In this document: piece by piece, positions 45,133-54,200 of the stretch | How positions within the stretch are numbered: the first letter of the stretch is position 1 | How the letters are laid out: every line of letters begins with the position of its first letter | NCBI RefSeq assembly: GCF_000016665.1 | Contig: NC_009523.1 | Span: 3,273,501-3,337,500, forward strand | DNA length: 64,000 nucleotides | Origin: Roseiflexus sp. RS-1 | GTDB lineage: Bacteria > Chloroflexota > Chloroflexia > Chloroflexales > Roseiflexaceae | Direction of reading: 5' to 3' | Notes under the pieces: generated by a model | Database searches by the model: none | What the model saw: only the letters and a program-made list of their open reading frames with translations | What the model was told of the DNA's origin: nothing | Made by a program: the position numbers and the translations under genes

Positions 45133-46209
45133 CTATTGCTCGGCGCAGGCGACACACACTGCGAGCGACGCCAGAATTGCCATCACATCATCCAGTTGCG
45201 CCCGGCTCAGCAGGGTGCGCGCCAGCAGTCGATCGCACTGACGCGGCGTATCAATCTGCACCCGGGTCAATCGCACGCCATCGCTCTCGAGTGTATAACG
45301 AATGGCGCCTCGAGGACCCTCAACAACCGAGGAGGCCTGACCACGCGGCAATTCGTGCGGCAGTTCGACGATCGGGTCTTCTTCAGGGAGGCGTTGCAGT
45401 GCAGATTCGACGAGTTTGACACCCTCATACGCTTCCAGCAAGAGTAACAGCAGGCGCGCGTACACATCGCCGCCTTCCTGAATGATCGGTTGAACATCGA
45501 GCATGCTGTATGCTGCGTAGGGCTGATCGACTCGGACATCGCGACGGATGCCGGAAGCGCGCGCCAGTGGACCGCGCACGCCAAACTGCTCGGCTGCCGC
45601 GCGCGGCAACACCCCAACCTCGACGGTGCGCATAAGCAAGAAGCGCTGATCGATGAGGCGATCAATGAAGCGATAGAGGTCGGCGCTCATTCCCGGCAAC
45701 ATCGCCAGTACCTCTTGCCGCTCAACCGGCGTCAGGTCGCGCAACAGACCACCCGGTGCACACACAGGCGGCGGAATGCGACCGCCGGTGACCAGCGCCA
45801 GCATATCACGGGACTGCTGGCAAAAATGATCGAGGATTGCGCCGCGCTGCTCCATGCCGATTGCGTCCAGCACGGCGCGCGCTGTATAGAGATGGGCCGC
45901 CGTCCGTTCCAACTCGGCGATTGCAACCCGGAGCAGCGCGGCGCGCGCGCCCACTTTTCGCCGTTGTACCTGCTCGATCGCCTGACAGAACGCCAGGGAA
46001 TGGGCAAAGGAACACTCACCGCAGATCCGCGCAACCAGGTGCAGCGCATCGGGCAGCGGCAATCGTGGTAATCGCTCGGCGCAACCGCGTTCGTTGAACC
46101 CGTTCTGATACTCGACATCGACGACGCGATCGTCGGCAATGTGCAGAATGAAGCGCTGCGGACCGAGCCATGCAGGGTGGAAAGGTCCCAGCGCCAGCGA
46201 GTATGACAC
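45133..46209 (-). CDS. Large catalytic subunit, group 4 [NiFe]-hydrogenase-like (EchE/HycE/NuoD family)
   Basis: First gene of the six-gene cluster. The start GPFHPAWLGPQRF matches the N-terminus of NuoD/EchE proteins. Both [NiFe] ligand pairs are present in position: C63 and C66 in ARICGECSFAHS, and C352 and C355 in AVCVACAEQ at the extreme C-terminus. Complex I NuoD has lost these cysteines, so this is hydrogenase-like. The usual D-P-C-x-x-C reads A-V-C-x-x-C. There is no C-terminal extension to be cleaved after the last Cys, as in some Ech enzymes. GTG at 46209 is the start, with AAGGAG 7 bases upstream; product 358 residues. The complex lacks NuoC- and NuoI-type subunits here. Confidence 0.83.
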   Translation of the reverse strand: MSYSLALGPFHPAWLGPQRFILHIADDRVVDVEYQNGFNERGCAERLPRLPLPDALHLVARICGECSFAHSLAFCQAIEQVQRRKVGARAALLRVAIAELERTAAHLYTARAVLDAIGMEQRGAILDHFCQQSRDMLALVTGGRIPPPVCAPGGLLRDLTPVERQEVLAMLPGMSADLYRFIDRLIDQRFLLMRTVEVGVLPRAAAEQFGVRGPLARASGIRRDVRVDQPYAAYSMLDVQPIIQEGGDVYARLLLLLLEAYEGVKLVESALQRLPEEDPIVELPHELPRGQASSVVEGPRGAIRYTLESDGVRLTRVQIDTPRQCDRLLARTLLSRAQLDDVMAILASLAVCVACAEQ

Positions 46210-46307
46210 GCCTGCACTCCTTCGTATGCATCGGGCGCGCATTATACCACGTTATGCGGCGTGTCATCACGACCAGAGTGAACATCTGGTTATACCACCA
46301 TGAGCAA

Positions 46308-46691
46308 TCAGAACGTCACCGGTGTTATCTCGAGAAAGATCGGCGTTGTGCGCTGGAGTTTCCAGAGAGCGGCAAACATCTGGAACATCACGCCATATTT
46401 CTTTGCCAGCGCGCGTCGTGCGACTTCTCCTTCCGAAGGATCGAGAATGCGCGCCTGAGCCTCGATTGTTGCACCCAGCGGCTTCCCACGCGCGTCGCTG
46501 GGAGTCAACTGCACCCGTGGATTTGCACGGATGCGCTTTACCTTCCCGGAAGCAGCCTGCGTCACCACATAGATGCGATCTCCTTCCTGCGCAAACCAGA
46601 CGGGCGTCGGCACCGGCTGACCATTCTTGCGAAACGTTGTCAGATTCATGTATTGGTGACCGGCAAGCGGGGCAAAAAGCGCTGCTGTCAT
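46308..46691 (-). CDS. PPOX-class (F420/flavin-dependent) pyridoxamine-phosphate-oxidase-like protein
   Basis: 127 residues with the split-barrel flavin/F420-binding pattern: LAGHQYMNLTTFRKNGQPVPTPVWFA at the N-terminus, YVVTQAASGKVKRIRANPRVQL in the middle, and PIFLEITPVTF at the end. The T-x-x-x-S/A-G-K-x-x-R-I-R-x-N-P block is characteristic of the PPOX-class F420-dependent subfamily. It would reduce or oxidise a small molecule using F420 or a flavin. Start at ATG 46691. It lies between the hydrogenase-like cluster and the AAA ATPase, but an own promoter is likely. Confidence 0.82.
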   Translation of the reverse strand: MTAALFAPLAGHQYMNLTTFRKNGQPVPTPVWFAQEGDRIYVVTQAASGKVKRIRANPRVQLTPSDARGKPLGATIEAQARILDPSEGEVARRALAKKYGVMFQMFAALWKLQRTTPIFLEITPVTF

Positions 46692-46764
46692 TGAAATACT
46701 CCCTGTCTCGATGGATACACCTTCATAATACGCACGAGAAGCGACAACAGTTCACCCACAGCAG

Positions 46765-46791
46765 AAAGGGCGCGGCGACGCCGCACCCTTT
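46765..46791 (-). terminator. GC-rich hairpin after the AAA ATPase gene
   Basis: AAAGGG (46765-46770) pairs with CCCTTT (46786-46791) and GCGGC with GCCGC inside, with one C/A mismatch. It sits about 40 bases downstream of the leftward ATPase stop. A short pyrimidine stretch follows on the transcript. The core GGCGACGCC also occurs in the hairpin at 60069-60091. Confidence 0.5.
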
Positions 46792-46831
46792 GCGCATTCC
46801 TGGCGGACACAGCACACCCGGTCGTGTATGG

Positions 46832-48448
46832 CTAGAGATCGAGCCGCACTTTAGCGCCGAAGTTCTTCTTCTCCTTGCTCGGGAAGTAGGACAGACATGC
46901 CGCATCCAGCAGGTCCGCCGTCAACAGCGGCGTCTCCATATTGTAGCGCGCAATGGATATCAACTGATCGAGAATGTCGCGTGGCTGACACATGCGAAAT
47001 GGTCGCCCATCCGCGCGGAACCATTTCGCAACCAGATAATCGATGCTGCGATCATCATACGGCACTTTGCGCACCTTGCACATAATCTTCCAGATCTCAC
47101 GCCACTGCTCTTCGGTCGGGTCGATGATCTCGATCTTGAACTTGATGCGTCGCAGCAGTGCATCGTCGCCGAGATCCTTCGGGTCGAGATTCGTACTGAA
47201 CATGATCAACTGATCAAACGGAATCTGGATCTTCTGCCCCGTGACCGTGTTCAGGTAGTCGTAACGTTTTTCGAGCGGCACGATCCAGCGGTTGAGCAGA
47301 TCAAACACGCGCACCTGCTGCCGCCCGAAGTCGTCGATCAGGAAGATGCCGCAGTTCGCCTTCATCTGGAACGGCGCCTCGTAGATCTTCGACGTTTCGT
47401 TGTAGATCAGGTTCAACTGTTCAAGGGTCAACTCGCCGCCAACGATGACGACCGGACGGCAGATGCGCGTCCAGCGCCGATCATACTCAATCTCGTCGTT
47501 CCACGGGCGGCGCGGCGGTTCGTGGATGACCGCGTCGTAGAACTTGATGATCGCGCCGTCGGCGTACACCGTGTGGGGAATGAAGATGTCATCGCCCATC
47601 AGATGCGTGATCCGTTCAGCGATGGTCGTCTTGCCGTTGCCCGGATAGCCAAACAGCATGACCGACGAACCGGAATTGACCGCCGGACCCACCATGTTCA
47701 GAATAGACTCGTCAATGACCAGCCCCTCGAATGCGTCCCGGATGTTGCGACGCGTCACTTTGACGTTGCGCACCGTCTGTGCTTTGACCGATGCAATCCA
47801 GTCGTCCAGCACAACCGGGCAGGGACCGACATACTGCGTTTTTGCCATTGCTGCCTGTGCTGCTTCGTGCCCGCGAATGGTCAGGACATACTCGTAGTTG
47901 ATATCGCCATACCCGCGCTGCCCGATGATGTCGATCTGCTCGACGCCGCGCAGATCGGTGATGATCGGCTCGATAATCTGGTAGAGCAGCCCCATCGTAG
48001 CTGCTATCTCCCGCCCGGTTGCACGCCCTTTGTTATACAGAATGCGCAGGAAGTGCTCGGTAAGAAATGTGCGATTGAGACCGGTTTCTTCAATGGTATG
48101 CGGCACCTTTGGGACAAAGGAATTGTCGAGTTGCGGTCGCGCCTCCTCATCGCTCGGCGGCGGGTCGCCCAACAGACGCAGCGCCTGGACATTTTCACCA
48201 CGCGCCCGCGCCGCACTGATCAGGCGCTCCAGGTCTGATATGTGCATCTGCAAATGCAGCATCGCGTCGGTGTCGTTTTTCGCCTGCGCTTCTTTCATGC
48301 AGGCGTACACGGCACGTGCAACTGTGTATTTGACCCCATCAATGTACAGGTGATGACAATACTCGTTATTGCGCACATAACAGTCGCGCGGATGGAACGT
48401 TTGCCGGAGCATCTCGTCGTAGGAACGCTGGTCGAGAAGATAACGCAT
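46832..48448 (-). CDS. AAA-type ATPase of unknown function
   Basis: About 538 residues. The N-terminal about 230 residues have no recognised domain (MRYLLDQRSYDEMLRQTF; later GRATGREIAATMGLLYQIIEPIITDLRGVE, which looks like a winged helix). The ATPase follows: Walker A GYPGNGKTT, Walker B FLIDDFGRQ, sensor-1-like FSTNLDP, and Arg-rich DDALLRRIKFKIEI. This helix-turn-helix plus AAA layout resembles a Chloroflexota family also seen near pilus or motility genes, which I recall but cannot check. Start: ATG 48448 with GAGG 6 bases upstream; ATG 48508 or 48562 would add a hydrophobic stretch. Confidence 0.7.
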   Translation of the reverse strand: MRYLLDQRSYDEMLRQTFHPRDCYVRNNEYCHHLYIDGVKYTVARAVYACMKEAQAKNDTDAMLHLQMHISDLERLISAARARGENVQALRLLGDPPPSDEEARPQLDNSFVPKVPHTIEETGLNRTFLTEHFLRILYNKGRATGREIAATMGLLYQIIEPIITDLRGVEQIDIIGQRGYGDINYEYVLTIRGHEAAQAAMAKTQYVGPCPVVLDDWIASVKAQTVRNVKVTRRNIRDAFEGLVIDESILNMVGPAVNSGSSVMLFGYPGNGKTTIAERITHLMGDDIFIPHTVYADGAIIKFYDAVIHEPPRRPWNDEIEYDRRWTRICRPVVIVGGELTLEQLNLIYNETSKIYEAPFQMKANCGIFLIDDFGRQQVRVFDLLNRWIVPLEKRYDYLNTVTGQKIQIPFDQLIMFSTNLDPKDLGDDALLRRIKFKIEIIDPTEEQWREIWKIMCKVRKVPYDDRSIDYLVAKWFRADGRPFRMCQPRDILDQLISIARYNMETPLLTADLLDAACLSYFPSKEKKNFGAKVRLDL

Positions 48449-48530
48449 AACCTCCCTCACAAGATCGAGTGCCGGAAGCAGAACTGAAAGCGCCGCCCCC
48501 ACTACCATACCAATACACGCCACGTCCACA

Positions 48531-48536
48531 TTATAT
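48531..48536 (-). promoter_or_regulatory. Candidate -10 box for the AAA ATPase gene
   Basis: TATAAT on the minus strand, with only a weak -35 (TTAGAG) 17 bases away. It is divergent from the extended -10 box at 48581-48589, so the roughly 60-base segment between them may be a shared control region. Confidence 0.4.
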
Positions 48537-48580
48537 GCCTTGTGTAACCATTCTCTAACCAAAATAATGGGTGTAACTTA

Positions 48581-48589
48581 TGATATAAT
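48581..48589 (+). promoter_or_regulatory. Extended -10 promoter of the surface-glycan cluster
   Basis: TGATATAAT: TG, one base, then TATAAT (48584-48589), about 45 bases before the methyltransferase start. No good -35 is seen, which is usual for extended -10 promoters. Confidence 0.45.
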
Positions 48590-48633
48590 GCCGCGCGCAA
48601 CCGCGACATTCAGACAGGTGTGGATTTCGAAGC

Positions 48634-49503
48634 ATGGACGATGGCGCCGTGGCAACAGATGCCAGCCGATTGTTCAATGCCTGGTACTATCAGACGGGAT
48701 GTGGTTCGCCGTATCAGCGCGACGACCGCTGGATCAATCTCTTTAGCAAATTTGCCGAACGGATCGTCGCCGAGATCGGACCGCGCTCGGTGATGGATGC
48801 CGGGTGTGCGTTCGGTATGCTGGTCGAGCAACTGCGCGCCCGTGGCGTCGAAGCCGAAGGGATCGATATTTCCGGGTATGCGATTGCGCAGGCGCACGAA
48901 TCGGTTCGTCCATACGTGCGCGTCGCTTCGGTGACCGAGCCGTTCGGTCGTCGCTATGACCTGATTGTCTGTATCGAAGTGCTCGAACATATGCCGCGCC
49001 ACGAAGCGGAAGCGGCAATCGCCAACATGTGCATGTGGAGCGACGATATTCTCTTCTCGTCGTCGCCGTATGACCACAAAGAAGCGACGCACATGAACGT
49101 CAATCCGCCGGAGTATTGGGCTGACCGGTTTGCGCGCCATGGATTCTTCCGCGATGTCGATTTTGACGCTTCGTTTCTGACTCCGTGGGCAGTGCGATTC
49201 CGGCGGCGCAGCGAGCCGCTCCATCGGATCGTGCGCGATTATGAACGTCGTTTCTGGGAACTCTGGCATGCACATCAGCAATTGCGGGAACTGGCGCTGG
49301 AACAGCGCGACCGTCTGGCGCAAGCCGTCGCCGCGCAGAAAGAAGCCGAACGCCTCGCGGAAGAGCGCCACGCCTACACGATCCGCCTCGAATCGGAACT
49401 GACGCGAAAGAATGCGCATATCCGGTATCTTGAAGACCTCATTCATCGCCTGGAACACGGGCGGGTGATACGCCTGCTGCGTCTCCTGACCGGCAGAAAG
49501 TAG
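48634..49503 (+). CDS. Class I SAM-dependent methyltransferase with C-terminal coiled coil
   Basis: 289 residues. SAM-binding motif I is VMDAGCAFGMLVEQLRARG (about residue 53), followed by AEGIDISGYAIAQA (acidic loop) and DLIVCIEVLEHMP (motif II). HxxxxH-like SSSPYDHKEATHMN follows. The last about 90 residues are a charged coiled coil (ERRFWELWHAHQQLREL...) ending LIHRLEHGRVIRLLRLL. It probably methylates a sugar of the surface glycan or a nascent chain, since it heads an operon with two glycosyltransferases. The coiled coil may bind these enzymes or measure chain length, as in known O-antigen terminators; this is inference. Confidence 0.85.
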   Translation: MDDGAVATDASRLFNAWYYQTGCGSPYQRDDRWINLFSKFAERIVAEIGPRSVMDAGCAFGMLVEQLRARGVEAEGIDISGYAIAQAHESVRPYVRVASVTEPFGRRYDLIVCIEVLEHMPRHEAEAAIANMCMWSDDILFSSSPYDHKEATHMNVNPPEYWADRFARHGFFRDVDFDASFLTPWAVRFRRRSEPLHRIVRDYERRFWELWHAHQQLRELALEQRDRLAQAVAAQKEAERLAEERHAYTIRLESELTRKNAHIRYLEDLIHRLEHGRVIRLLRLLTGRK

Positions 49504-49521
49504 TTGCCTGTAAGGAATCCC

Positions 49522-51231
49522 ATGATGCATCTCCTGATTATCAGCCATGATGTTGTTGGACAGCGGATGGCGGGTCCGGGCATCCGCGCCTGGGAAATGG
49601 CGCGGGCATTGTCATCCTGTGCGGAGATCACGCTGATCGCGCCATATCCCATTGATGTGACTGCGCCGGGGATCCGCACCGGTCGCTTTACCATGGGCGA
49701 CACCTCCTCGCTGGCGTTCTACCTCGACCAGGCGGATGTCGTCCTGGCAAACGGTTTTTTGCTCGAAGCGCACCCCGAACTTGCCGAAGCGTCCCAACCG
49801 CTCATCCTCGATCTGTACGATCCGACGTTGCTCGAGAATATCGAACTGTTCCGTCATGCATCGCCAGTTGAACGGGAAGAGCGCGCCCGACGCGACATCG
49901 ATCTGCTCAACCGGCAACTCGCGGCTGGCGATCTGTTCCTCTGCGCCACCGAACGGCAACGCGATCTGTACCTGGGCGCACTGATGGCTGCCGGACGCAT
50001 CACTCCTGAGCGTGTGGATGCCGACCCGCTCCTGCGCAATCTGGTTGTCGTCGTTCCTTTTGGATTGCCTGCCAGCCCGCCGCAGCGCACCGGTCCCGGT
50101 GTGCGCGGAGTGATTCCTGGCATCGGCGACAATGACCTAATCATTCTCTGGAATAGCGGCTTGTGGGACTGGCTGGATCCGCTGACGCTCATTCAGGCAA
50201 TGCCGCAGGTCATCGCCAGAGTTCCCAACGCGCGCCTGGTCTTCATGGCGGGCAAACACCCTGGTGGCGCAGCACCGATGCGTATGACCGACACGGCGCG
50301 CGCCCTGGCGTCCGACCTGCATTTGCTCGACCGTCATATCTTCTTCTATGAGACATGGGTTCCATATGCCGACCGCGCGAACCTGCTCCTTGATGCGACC
50401 GTTGCCGTCTCGTTGCATCGCCAGCACCTCGAGATGGCATATGCCGCCATCCGCTCGCGGGTGCTCGATTACCTGTGGGTCGGATTGCCTGCCGTCCTCA
50501 GCGATGGCGACCCTGCCGCAGCACTGGCGCGGGAGCACGGCTTTGCCCTTGTGACACCGCCGGAAGACCCGGAAGCGGTGGCGCAGGCGCTTATCACCCT
50601 GCTCACCGACGAAGCCCGACGCGCAGAACTTGCCGACCAGGCGCGTGCACTGGCGCCACAATACACCTGGACAAAGGTCGTTCGCCCGATTGTTCGATTC
50701 CTCGAAGCGGCACCAGTGCACAAGCCACGCTCTGCCTCTCGTCAGCGCAGTACCCCGGCGGCATCGTCGCCTTCGACAGCGGAGCGCACCGACCGCCGAC
50801 AAACGCTTCAGGAACAGCGCAATCGCGCATTACAGGCGCTTGAAGCAACCTGGCGTCTTGATCAACTGACGCCACCGGCGCAGGGAGTGGCGGGAAAAGT
50901 GCGGAACATGGCGCTGGAACGCTTTGTCTGGCCCCTGCTGGCGCCGCTGATTGCCCGTCAGCGCGACCACAACGCCGCCGTGATACGTGCTGCTTATGCA
51001 ACGGCGGAGTATCAGGATCTCCTCTCAAACGATGTTGCCCGCCTGATCGCCGCCGTTCGCCTGCTGGCGCAGCAAACGCGCGACATCGCCGAACATATGG
51101 CTGGTCTGGAAGAAGCCGACCAGCACCTCCGCGCTGCGCTCTATGGTGAACAACCGCCGCCGCCGCCACGTACCAGAACACAGATGGTAGACATTGATCG
51201 CGAAACCCTCATAGAGGAACGGTATGAATAG
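49522..51231 (+). CDS. GT4-like glycosyltransferase with C-terminal coiled coil
   Basis: 569 residues. Residues 1-400 form a GT-B fold: N-terminal MMHLLIISHDVVGQRMAGPGIRAWEMARAL, then IILWNSGLWDWLDPLTLIQA and RVLDYLWVGLPAVLSDGDPAA, where GT4 enzymes keep their E-x7-E region in variant form. A Pro/Ser-rich linker and a helical tail with Arg/Gln-rich coiled coil (residues 430-560) follow. ATG 49522 has AAGGA upstream; the longer frame starts with TTG. It begins 18 bases after the methyltransferase and overlaps the fusion glycosyltransferase by 8 bases (ATGAATAG). Confidence 0.82.
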   Translation: MMHLLIISHDVVGQRMAGPGIRAWEMARALSSCAEITLIAPYPIDVTAPGIRTGRFTMGDTSSLAFYLDQADVVLANGFLLEAHPELAEASQPLILDLYDPTLLENIELFRHASPVEREERARRDIDLLNRQLAAGDLFLCATERQRDLYLGALMAAGRITPERVDADPLLRNLVVVVPFGLPASPPQRTGPGVRGVIPGIGDNDLIILWNSGLWDWLDPLTLIQAMPQVIARVPNARLVFMAGKHPGGAAPMRMTDTARALASDLHLLDRHIFFYETWVPYADRANLLLDATVAVSLHRQHLEMAYAAIRSRVLDYLWVGLPAVLSDGDPAAALAREHGFALVTPPEDPEAVAQALITLLTDEARRAELADQARALAPQYTWTKVVRPIVRFLEAAPVHKPRSASRQRSTPAASSPSTAERTDRRQTLQEQRNRALQALEATWRLDQLTPPAQGVAGKVRNMALERFVWPLLAPLIARQRDHNAAVIRAAYATAEYQDLLSNDVARLIAAVRLLAQQTRDIAEHMAGLEEADQHLRAALYGEQPPPPPRTRTQMVDIDRETLIEERYE

Positions 51232-54200
51232 CGCGGTGATTGTGCTCACATGGAATGGCGGCGCCGAGGCGATCGCCTGCCTGCAACGGGTGCGCCAGCT
51301 CGATCCGGCACCCGATATCGTTCTGGTGGTGGACAACGACTCCCGTGACGGAACACCGGATCAGATCGCCGCCCTTTTTCCCGTCTTCACACTGATCAGG
51401 AACCCACATAATCTGGGGTATTCCGGCGGAATGAACGTCGGGATCCGCACGCTGCTGGCGCACGAATCGCTGCCCGATGTGATCGTTCTGCTCAATCAGG
51501 ATACTCTGGTCGATCCGGGATGGCTCGGCGCTATCATCGCCCCCTTCGCCGATCCTGCAGTAGGCGCGGTGGGGTGCAAAATCCGCTACCCCGATGGAAC
51601 AATTCAGCATGCCGGTCTGACCCTCGACTGGCCCCTGGCACTGTCGCGCCATGTCGGGAGATATGAGCCAGATCGCGGGCAGTATGACAAACCGCGCGAT
51701 GTCGAGTTCGTTACTTTTGCAGCTGTCGCTCTGCGACGCCAGGCACTGGAACGTATCGGGCTATTCGACGAAGGATATCGTCCCGCCTATTTTGAGGACG
51801 TCGATCTCTGCGTGCGCCTGCGACGCGCTGGCTATCTGATCCGCTATGAACCGCAGGCGACACTCATCCATCGAGAGGCGACGTCGCAGCGGGATCGCCT
51901 GACCCGTAGCGCACTTGTTCATCGAGGACGGCTACGCTTTGTGCTGAAAACATACGCCCTCGACGAGATAACCGGTCCTTTCGCACAGGCGGAACATGAC
52001 TTTATCGGAAGTCTCGAACAACCGTCTGAAAAACGTGCGTTGCGCTGGGCATACGACAGAACGCTTGCAGACCTTCTGCACATCTGGCTTGCACGGCGCG
52101 AAACAAACCAGGATGTGTCTGAAGCAACAGCCACAGTACAGCGCCTTCTTCTCAACCTGCAACACGAACTGAGCAGGAGTTCCCATCGACGTATTGCTGC
52201 GCGTCTTGCAGACATTGAAAACCTGGTAACAGACCAACCGGCTCTGCTGGCGGCGCGTTACACATTGCTCGACTCGCCGCCGCTTCGTGTGGATCTGGGC
52301 GAATCCTTTTGCATCAATGTGGACGTGCATAATATCGGGCGCATAGCCTGGCGCAGCGCTGGCGCACATCCGATACGTCTCGGTTATCGGTGGGTCGATC
52401 AAGCAGGAGGACGCATCGTCGGACTTCATCGATCAGCCATTCCCAAAGACATCCTTCCCGGCGAACACGCCCATATTGCGTTGCGGATCGATCCTCCTCC
52501 TCAACCTGGGGTGTGGCAGTTGCAGATCAGCCTGGTGGAAGAATATATTGACTGGTTCAGTACGTATGGCATTCCACCGCTCTGTGTCGATATTGAATAT
52601 GTTCTCGATACAGCGCTGCGTGCGGTTATCTTGAGCGCTAATGTTGCTGCGTATGACGCGATTGGCAAATATATCCTGTTCCAGACCCAGACACTGCGCA
52701 GCGCAGGCTATCGTGTCGTGATACTGGCAGAACACGTCGATCAGCGTTTACCGACCGACATTCTTCTCTCAGTCGTCGCCATTAACTGCCAGATACCAGA
52801 CGAACACTATGCAGTTGCTCTCGAACATCTGCACCGCGCCGACCTGATTATTCTCCATTACCCGCTCTTTTACGACCTCGCCGGATTAGTACGTGATGTT
52901 CGTCATGGCGTCGTGCTATTCGATTACCACGGTATCACGCCACCTGACATCTGGGGGGTCGAGTCGCCAGATTACTACGCCAGGATGGTGCGCGGTGTCA
53001 CAAACCTCTCTCTTGTTCAATACGCCGATTATGCTATCGGGCATAGCCGTTTCACCTGTGCAGAGTTGATAGCGACAGGCCTGATCGACCCAAAGCGCGT
53101 TATTCAGATGGCTTTCCCGATCGTTGCGCATGCAACCCTCTCCGGCGCTCCCGGTTGCGACCTGATCGAACGGTTCGATGTGCGCAACAAACATGTGCTC
53201 CTCTACGTCGGTCGCATGGCGCGCAGTAAGCGCGTCGATATGCTCATTGAAGCGTTGCCTGCAATTGTGGCGCGTCATCCTGAGACGAAGCTGCTGCTGG
53301 TCGGTGATGATCGCCCACTGGTATACCGGCAGTATGTGCGCGAAGTCGCGGCGCGTGCGCGTGAACTCGGCGTTGCAGCCTGTGTGCAGTTCACGGGACA
53401 GGTTGACGATACGACTCTTGATCAGTTGTACTGTGCCTGTGCAGTTTTCGTGACCGCCAGTATCCACGAAGGCTTCTGCATGCCGGTTGTTGAGGCAATG
53501 GCACACGGTCGTCCGGTGGTCGCAACGCGTGTGACGGCGCTACCGGAAACAGTTGGCGATGCCGGTCTTCTGTTCGATCCGGACGATATCGCGGGTCTGG
53601 CGGATCAGATATGTCGGTTGCTCGACGACCTCCCGCATCCCGGCGCTCATTGGGATATGTCGCAATTCGGGCGACTGGTGCCGGTGACAGAGGAAGAAAT
53701 AGCAGCGCTGCGTCAGCGCAAGATCGGTATTGTGACGCCCCGCTACGGCGTCGGCGTGCTGGGAGGCGCCGAACAGGGCATTCGGGGATGGGCGGAACAA
53801 CTTGCTGCGCGCGGCTACACCGTTGAGGCGCTTACAACAACGACGGTCGATATGTCGAACTGGGGCGACCACGTGCCGCCAGGGGTCGATCATCTGAACG
53901 GCGTAACCATCCGCCGCTTCCGAACCACCAGCATCGATGACCGATGGTTCCACGCTGTTCGGGAGCAGGCTGAAGCGGGGAAACTTCCCCGCTTCAGCGA
54001 AGAGCAACGGTTCATGGAGCATAATCTGCGAAGCGTCGACCTTGAACAATTCATTGCCCAACACGCAGAAGAGTATGCCTGCCTGCTCGTCATCCCCTAT
54101 CTTTTTGGAACCAGTTACTGGACAATCCGGACGGCGCCGGAGCGTTCCATTCTTATTCCATGTCTGTACGACGAACCACTGGCACGTCTTGGCATCTTTC

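Noticed and set aside
46322..48238. 638-codon plus-strand frame opposite the AAA ATPase
   Set aside because: It is the antisense shadow of a well supported ATPase in GC-rich DNA; no family features and no start signal.
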